A stretch of DNA of 64,000 nt, taken from Brachypodium distachyon. Its lineage: Eukaryota; Streptophyta; Magnoliopsida; Poales; Poaceae. Location: positions 44,668,650 through 44,732,649 of the forward strand of contig NC_016134.3 in the NCBI RefSeq assembly GCF_000005505.3. The letters run 5' to 3'. Position 1 is the stretch's first letter, and each line of letters opens with the position of its first letter. The position numbers were made by a program, and so were the translations under genes. Below the pieces are notes generated by a model. The model worked only from the letters and a program-made list of their open reading frames with translations, was not told the origin of the DNA and searched no databases. Shown piece by piece: positions 57,190 to 64,000 of this stretch.

Positions 57190-58250
57190 AGACCTATTAG
57201 AGCACCCCCGCGATTCTTGAGTAATGTAAAAGTAGAGGGCTGAAAGATCCCTCTATATCTTCTGAGGAGGCAATGCCGAAAGTCGGATTCAATAGACACC
57301 TTCTGCATGAGAGAATTTTTTAGTGGGGGTAATAATTTCTGATGAAACCATGCTCTTTAGACACTGCAAAATACAATATGAAGGGCGGAGGACCCGGTAG
57401 GGCAAAGTAGGGCGACCGCCCTACCTTGATTTTTGCCTCAGTTACTAATTGGCGAATATTAAGGAGATGAAACGGGGAGCTAAAGGGCGGGATCTGTTGG
57501 TGGGGTGACGGGAGCGAGAGAAACGAGGGGAGATAGATACCTGCGGTGGAGGCGCTCGCACAAGGAGGAAGACGAGAGACGGAGCGATGGGGCTGAGGCG
57601 TTGCTCGGCAGCGGGATGGGAAGAAGGGAGGGGCTCGAAGACGAAGACAAGCGATGGTTCATGTTTCCAAGCTTGTCTGACCTCGTCCGAAGGGCACATT
57701 TCTAATTGCACATTATCCTCTTCCTTTCCCATTCCACGCTTTGCTCCCCGATAATTTTTTTTTTTAGGGGAAGCCTTGTTCGGTTGTTCCCCGCAAATCC
57801 TGCCAACGGCCGGGTACTAGATGGCGACGGGCCACGGGTGGGCACAAAATGAAGTGGTGTCGTGCCAGTTTGGCCCACGGGGCTGATTTAGGAAAAAGGC
57901 CTGACACACTGGACTGAATCAATGGGAACAGGGAGGTGGTTATGGTTTTGACCACACAAGCTTCTGGCTTTGGCATCCCATGCGATTGCGACTCCGGGCA
58001 ACTGGAGAGGCGGCGGCTACTTTTCATCTGACTTCGTCCTCCACTCGCCTAATCCATCCTGGCTCCGTTGTCCGCTCGCCCAATCGCCCACTCCATCTCA
58101 GTCGCGGTCTCCATTGGCCTTACCTTGGTTCGGAAATTATCATGCTGCAACCGATTTTCGGTTTTGTGAATGAATAGCATGGAATGTGAGGAAAGAATTG
58201 AAAAGGAGAAAATACTTAAGAAACCAAACAAACAGAAGTGAGATCCTTTT
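57190..58250. promoter_or_regulatory. SirB 5' flank and adjoining transposon-like sequence
   Basis: Up to about 57730 is GC-rich leader and promoter of SirB; the open frames in it show no domain. About 57755-57960 (gccttgttcggttgttcccc) looks like the end of a DNA transposon, but no partner end was found. 58079-58147 holds two blocks that recur in swapped order in SirB intron 3 (56510-56574). Confidence 0.4.
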
Positions 58251-60610
58251 TCGCTTCATTAATTATTTTGCCTTTTTATTCTGAACAAAAATGTGTAGGG
58301 CGAGAAATAATGCGACATCTAGTTAGTACCAAGCTGTAACTTTCCGGTCATTGCCTGTTATGCAAAGCGCAAGGGTCCCGCTCTCTTTGTAATTATCCCC
58401 TATTTGGAGTGACCATTTATAATTGGTTAGTTTGTACATTTGGGTTTGGTTCAGTTAAAACCATTAAAGACATGTGTTTCTTAGTATCTCTTGGTATCAA
58501 TTAGTTACATGTATTCAGCCGTCCTTCTGGCTGAGTAGCATAAAACATAATATGCTTCCATTCTATTACGATGTTTGCATAGTGTAATTTAGATTAATCA
58601 GCGAAATGCCTAAACCAACTACGTAAAAATGCAGTAGTGTTGAACCCTAGATGCAGGTCTCCATCAGTCTAAACCCTTTGGGTGGCATTGATGCATGTTA
58701 GATAACAAAATATGGATATGGATGTCCACAGAATCCAGCCTAGCGAAAACTCAGAAGCTGAAAGTGATCCCAGTCTCGGTTTAGTTTCAAGGAGGTCTAT
58801 CTTCACGCTTTTCAGGGAGACTTGACTAAAACTATATACTCCGTATTTGTTTGGGACAAGTAACCATGAACCAGTAGATAACTAACTAGTTTTGTATAAG
58901 CACATATCAAAGTACCTGACTCCTGCATCCAATTTTCAAATTTGAAGTTCGAAGCCATGCATATCTGTTGCCAACTTCCACCAAGGGACAATTAGAGTTC
59001 AGGTTCATATCACATGGTATTATAGCTGAGAATACAAAATATTTACTCTTATAAAGATCTGAGATGGTGATGGTTCATTCACCCTCACTGAAATTACCCC
59101 TTGAGTTGCCAAGAAATTAGTTACCATACATATATCATTTAGAACATGTGTGCATGAGACGACTAGTCTTGTGAGGCTGTGACTATTCCTGTAGTAAAAC
59201 AACCGTCACAATTTGAACGGTTGAATCTAAATTCAATAATCCACTATTCTTTTTTCTTTCTCCGAGACTTCTTTCTCCAGCCATTGCCAATCCAAGCTCA
59301 CCCACCTTTCCTAACCACTCAAGCAACATATTCTCTGAACAGTGGCTCTACACATCAGGGGCCTAATGAGGTTAGCGAGATTTGGAGGAAAAAAACGGTT
59401 GTTTCAAAAAGAGCAACCTCATATTTCAAACATGAAAGTACATACGGAGTAGTACATTTCTGTTAGCACAAGTCAGATTCAAACATAGGCCAATGAAAAG
59501 ATTGTCAAATTATAAGAGAAGGGGAAATACTACACAAATGTTTGGAGGAAACAAATTATAGTTGAAGAATTCCACTTTTTCTCCTTTTTTCTGCAGTAAA
59601 GTATTCGAGTCCAGTTAGATAAGACAAAACAAATTATAGTTGAAGAATTCCAGGAAGGAAAAGTAGAGAAGAACTTAGCATGTCAAGATGCCGGCATGTT
59701 GCTTTATAAGTGAAACATAAAATTAGAATGGTGATGAAATCTCTAGTTAGGAGCCTGTGCGTTGCTACGGCTAACCATGTATGCCTTGGCTAGCCTCATC
59801 TCAATAAATGTTTCTAACGTATGTTTTTTTCTCCTTTTCTAATCCCTGTATCCCCATATGTGGACCATGATTTCATCATTGGTACTTTGTCTCACGCATC
59901 CTCGGTCATGTTCTTCGGTTCTAACGAGGCTTTGTTTTGGTTTGTCCTTCTTGGGAATTTGGCTAAAAAATTAGACCTTACATACATCACTGAGTCAACT
60001 GAACTCATGACATGCAGAGGGAAACCCCCTTCTTTTTATTTACCCAGCAATTCTAAACTCTGTACTCCCATGTAGATGCCCTTATTATATTTTCAGTTAT
60101 GCTACAGTACAATAGCTAATATAGTGACTACTTCAGATCTTAACCTGAACCAATCTTCAGTTGGTTTAATACTCTGATTGATTATAAGTGCAGGCAAGAA
60201 AGGTGCCAGATTTTTGCACTTATTTACAAATTCAAAGAAGTAAATATATTGGTTGAGGGTCCATCGAGCATTGCTATCATTAGGGCATCAAATGACCATG
60301 CCACCAACAGCAAACAATGATTGTTAAGAGAGAAGATAACCACATAAAGCATCTAGCACGAAGAGAGAAAAGTGGGAAGATAGTGCACACCAGTTAACAT
60401 TAGCCAAGCTTCAATGCTTCCCTAAGACCAAAGCTCATCTGCGCCCGTCCCTTTTGTCCTAGTGGATTATTTCCATTATGCATCATATATCGTTAAAAAT
60501 TCATTGTGGTCGATTTGGCATCCTGAAGACATACAGCACACACAAAAAAAGGATTGAATTCTTGATCTTTAGTTTCTAACAGATCACATGATGAGAACAT
60601 ATCTACTTAC
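58251..60610. other. Intergenic stretch without recognisable genes
   Basis: AT-rich. A direct repeat of caaattatagttgaagaattcca occurs at about 59553 and 59630. The piece cctgtgcgttgctacggc (59753) is a common transposon-type word in grasses. No coding sequence that I can support. Confidence 0.45.
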
Positions 60611-60906
60611 ATTGTCCTGAATGTCCCGAAAAATATCATCAAGATGTGCCGTCTCCTGTACCGAACTCTTCACAGGATACCTCCTCCATCCAGCCACACC
60701 TCTTTCATCGATCAGCTGAATGGATCAAACTTTGCCTTCACAAACCTGATTGACATATAGTCAGGCTCATCATAGGCATAAAGTATTCTTGATATTTGAA
60801 CCCCAACAATTCTGAATCGTCTACAAATTTGAAGTCCCATCATATCGTCTACAAATTCTTTATGTAACTGTTCTAACAGACAAATAAACCTGGACTTGGC
60901 AGGCAC
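60611..60906 (-). pseudogene. Orphan exon of an unrecognised protein, frame broken
   Basis: It is bounded on the minus strand by an AAG acceptor (60907) and a perfect GTAAGT donor (60610). The first part reads QLHKEFVDDMMGLQICRRFR and ILYAYDEPDYMSIRF. After about 60720 a different frame continues protein-like: LIDERGVAGWRRYPVKSSVQ then ETAHLDDIFRDIQDN. So it was coding and now has a frameshift. I do not recognise the family. Confidence 0.5.
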
Positions 60907-61455
60907 CTTTATGAAGGATAATGAATATCAACATGATCATTTAAAAGAGCATGAAAAAGCACAGAGAGCAACTAAAGAAAGGTTGGGGGCATGAAGACTG
61001 AAAGAGGCTCAACTGGCATAAAAGTAGTGTTGCTTTGAGTTATTTATTAAAATCCATCATCTACTATGGAAAATCACTAATTTGATAGCATCATAATATG
61101 TACACAGCCATGCCAACAAGGATGGCTTCTGAAAATAAAGGGTTGGATTGAGTAAGGTAAATAAAAATGGTCCAGATCACTTCGTAGTAAGCATATATTA
61201 GTTGTGAATTTTTTTCCATAGACCAGAATGGCCTAGGGAATTAAATATACCGTATTGAAGCCCGGAACATGAGGAATCAACATGGCAGTGAGGTACGCAC
61301 ACCTTGTTTGAAGTTGAATAATCAGGAAAACTAAATACGGTAAACAATGATAATGCACATAACTGGAAACTTGCAACTTTGTTATACGATAAAAAATTAA
61401 GCATGTCATCAGAGCTGCTTTCAGTCTTATGTACAAGCAAGCAACAAAAGCTACC

Positions 61456-61987
61456 ATCAGATTAATCCCATCGAATTAATGGGTGGATGTATTCATGCAT
61501 CGGCGCTGGGTTGAAGAAAATGACCTGAAAAAAGGGCATAGGTTATCATCCAATCTAATCAAACAAAGAAACTTAACAGTTGAAAAGAGCTAACTGAAGG
61601 TGCAACTTTTATCAAGAAACCTCGCCTGAGGTGCCTCCATGGGTTAATGCTCGGGGAAATCGACTGGCCGCTCTGCCCACCTAGATCACCCACCAGTTTA
61701 CTTAATCATCACAAGCTCCACAAGCTCCATTATCAATCAGTAGGAACCCCCAAAACTCCAAAAAAAATCTGGGAAATCAAGAACACAAACCGGTAAGAAG
61801 AGGAATCCTAAACCATCTATAAAACACACATGCACGCACGAAAAAGAAAATCAATTTCGGGGATCGGTTCGGTAAGGCTGCAGCTTTGGAGGTTATCACA
61901 GACCTTGTACTTGAACCCAGTGGGAGGGCCGACCTGCCACTCGGCGAGCTCTTTTTGCAGCCGATTGCAGTCGATCATTATCAGCGC
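61456..61987 (-). pseudogene. Ubiquitin-conjugating enzyme E2 (UBC15-18 group) pseudogene fragment
   Basis: Three exon remnants in order: 61987-61904 (CNRLQKELAEWQVGPPTGFK, intact acceptor and donor), 61667-61626 (VDFPEH, TAA in place of Tyr, PMEAPQ, donor changed to GC) and 61524-61456 (VIFFNPAPMHEYIH, then out of frame before the catalytic-cysteine region). The first exon and the last third of the E2 fold are missing. The match is to the plant UBC15-18 type (CNRLQKEL, PMEAPQVIF, PAPxHPHIY). It cannot be active. Confidence 0.75.
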
Positions 61988-62285
61988 CTGCCACAGGGAA
62001 AAGGGAAGAATTTGTTTTTAGCCTAATCGCGCACGGAGAAACAACCAATCCGCGAAGCGAATCCCATGGATCCGAGGGAGAAACGAGGAAAAGAAGGAGA
62101 AGAAGATGGGTTTTAGGGTTTGAGACCAGCGGGAGGACGTGCGGCGGCGGTCCGACGGCGGCTGAGGATGCGCGTTGCGCGGATCGCCGTTGCGCGGTGG
62201 CGGCTGACGTGCAAATTACGGCGGTGCCGGCGGACGGAGCGGGGGAGGAGGGCGGCGTCGGCGCGGTGGACGGCGGCTCTATGTG

Positions 62286-62577
62286 GGCAGATGGATGACG
62301 TCCATGTCGAGCGCCCCCAGCGCAGGGGGCGCGGTCGGCGGCAGCCGGCGGAGCCGAGCGATGTGGAGGCACGCCAGCGCGTAGGCGTCACTCCACGCGT
62401 GGCCAACCTCACTGCAGGACCGCGAGTGTAGCTGCTCCCACGCCATATCCCGTGACGCCTCCTCCGCCCGGAGGTCGCCCGCTGCCTCCTTCTCCGCCGA
62501 TTCCACGAAGGCGAAGCCCCCCTCCACCGTTATCTCGCGCAGCAGCGCCGATCCGTATCCGATTCACCGTCGGCCAT
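62286..62577 (-). pseudogene. Fragment of a JMJ30/JMJD5-like gene (first exon part)
   Basis: It starts MADGESDTDR. After a one-base shift it reads ALLREITVEGGFAFVESAEK, EAAGDLRAEEASRDMAWEQL, HAWSDAYALACLHIARL and ALDMDVI, then stops (62282). This resembles the N-terminal helical part of plant JMJ30/JMJD5 proteins as I recall them. The catalytic JmjC domain is not present nearby. It lies about 300 bp upstream of the E2 pseudogene, on the same strand. Confidence 0.6.
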
Positions 62578-62909
62578 CGCCGAAGGAGCATAGGGGAGGC
62601 GGGGGCGGAGGAGAGCAGGGACAGGGGCAGAGCGGAGGCGGGGGCGGCGCGACGGCGGAGGAGAGGGGGCTGCGGGCACGATGGGAGTGGCGGCGGCTCG
62701 GGGATGGGATCGGGGAGAAGGAGATGGGATCGGGGATTGGGGGAAAGAGCTGGGAACTTGGGATTTTGGGAAGTACGAGGGGCTGCGGGCGCCATTGCCG
62801 CGTTCGTGCGTGGAGAGGCATGGGACGGACCGCTCTGTCTGACTGTGAGAACGGACGTCACACAATGTGGGTCTTCCTCGAAAAAATAACACAATCAGGG
62901 CAAAGCCCA

Positions 62910-63490
62910 AGCAGCAGGATGTAGCGGCCCATATTTAAATTAATGGGCCTTATGGATGGGTCTAGTAGTTATGCCTGCCTAGACCAGAGAGATATTTGCC
63001 TTTGCTACTTTTGCTCAAAATTCTTTTTTTTGCCTTTGCACGGACGTCACCTGTCCCATTCCCAAGCACTCATCAGAAGTTCTAAATAAAATAAAATTAG
63101 TACTCCTGTTTATTTTGCCCTAAAAACAATCAGTATGTTTATTTACCCTGGAATCAATAACACGATCGTTTATCACCCGTAAATTCGGTTCTTCTTATTT
63201 TTTTTGCTTCAAATTTCCGTGCAGAAATGTCAGACAACCTCCTTAAACAAAAGAACTCGGAGGGATGCTGGCTCGCCGTGGAATTCATAACCAAAAGCAG
63301 CTGGAATCTTAAACACGGACCCCTGTTGAAGTCTACTCGGAATCCCAATGAGGAAATATTAATGACCAGCTCAAGTCAATTCGAATACTGCATGGGAAGA
63401 CAAAGCTGTGGCATAGAGATGCAGAGAGGAATTCTAGTTAATTTCTTGGGTACTCAACACGATTTGTCTTTAACTGAAACAGACAATTAG
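62910..63490. repeat. Outlying copy of SSL-array flank sequence
   Basis: It matches 51050-51140 (tgtagcggccc, aatgggcct, gcctgcctagaccagag), 51300-51370 (ctggaatcttaa, cacggac, tctactcggaatcccaatga) and 51490-51520 (ggaagacaaagctgtggcat), in the same order and direction. It lies 9 kb beyond the rest of the array. Confidence 0.7.
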
Positions 63491-63653
63491 CACGGTGTCC
63501 TAAGCAAGAGGTGTTCTCGAACGAAAATTTGAAGTTCCAAGAAGTTTTTTAATTTCGAAGCAAGAGTACCCTAGAGATACTCATGTATCGGTGCGTTTTT
63601 ATCACGTAATTAATCCTAGATTACTCCATAGTACTCCGTGCACTACGGCCAAG

Positions 63654-64000
63654 TACTTTTTTCCGAGAGGCCAAGGCCAATATATTAAAGGGAAACCAAC
63701 CTTTACAAAAACAATCTTTAAAGTAAAACAAAATTATAGCAAGTCCGTGTGGTACATCGTGATCTTCTTCTACACACGCCAGTGGCATGCCGTAAGTGAA
63801 GCTCGACGATGCCTATGTACCTCTTAACCACATCGAAATCAGAGAAACGTTGTTGACATAGCAGTCGGGAAGTCGCCGGTAGAAACCAAAAGACGCCGAT
63901 GACAGTTATCTGAGAACAGTCCACCGTCTCGGAAAAGAAGGTGACGAAGAGAGTTGGATGACCGTTTCATATCCAGCCTGACAGATCTAGGAATACATAG
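63654..64000 (-). mobile_element. Probable 3' end of a non-LTR element running off the window
   Basis: cttttttccgagaggccaa is followed by ggccaatatattaaa, like the poly(A)-side end of the element at 46786 (tagccaaatatattaag). No coding domain is visible in the part present. Confidence 0.35.

Noticed and set aside
62452..62889. Plus-strand 145-residue frame
   Set aside because: G/R-rich shadow opposite the GC-rich 5' part of the JMJ30-like fragment.
58000..63500. A Pack-MULE or Helitron with defined ends
   Set aside because: The content suggests capture, but I could not identify paired terminal repeats, a target duplication or a convincing Helitron end by eye, so no element boundaries are claimed.
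1..64000. tRNA, rRNA or microRNA genes
   Set aside because: None could be supported by eye. The only tRNA-like sequence is the SINE in the last intron of the OsMADS33-like gene. A tRNAscan-SE run and small-RNA mapping would settle this.

Overview
This window is plant nuclear DNA, almost certainly from a grass (Poaceae). The evidence is intron-rich genes with grass-type protein sequences, Stowaway-type MITEs (TA target sites, CTCCCTCC termini), a grass-type LINE, and two MADS-box genes that read as counterparts of rice OsMADS13 and OsMADS33. From memory, these two are close neighbours on rice chromosome 12, so the window looks syntenic with that segment. Low gene spacing suggests a compact genome such as a Brachypodium-like pooid, but the species cannot be fixed from the sequence.

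Left part (1-9 kb): a small unrecognised gene (570-881); a three-exon unrecognised gene with one in-frame TGA (2940-4801); then the left arm (about 4890-8790) of a large inverted duplication, holding a decayed minus-strand copy of the OsMADS33-like gene. Middle (9-25.4 kb): an intronless DYW-type PPR editing-factor gene (minus, 10191-12878), a Myb/SANT-like gene (minus, 14123-15264) and a seven-coding-exon D-class/STK-like MADS gene (minus, 18078-21482). Right arm of the inverted duplication (about 25440-30846): the intact OsMADS33-like gene (plus), with every splice site readable but apparently missing the 42-nt sixth exon.

Right part (31-54 kb): a head-to-head pair, a small plastid-type membrane protein gene (minus, 31015-31428) and a strictosidine-synthase-like (SSL) gene (plus, 31776-32903) that is complete except for one CAG-to-TAG stop. 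This is followed by about 21 kb of broken SSL copies, with a conserved module (TATA box to a 5' tag) repeated about nine times. Pieces of the SANT gene and of the membrane protein gene are mixed in. The array is interrupted by a LINE with a clean 14-bp target duplication, a 1.1-kb LINE-like retroelement, an LTR remnant and MITEs.

Far right (54-64 kb): a LINE RNase H remnant; a complete six-exon sirohydrochlorin ferrochelatase (SirB) gene (minus, 54815-57189); a cluster of broken gene pieces on the minus strand (an orphan exon, a UBC15-18-type E2 pseudogene and a JMJ30/JMJD5-like first-exon piece); one more outlying copy of array sequence (62.9-63.5 kb); and probably the end of another non-LTR element.

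The intact genes do not form a pathway. The PPR and SirB genes serve organelles, and the two MADS genes are developmental regulators. The region's main interest is its duplication history.
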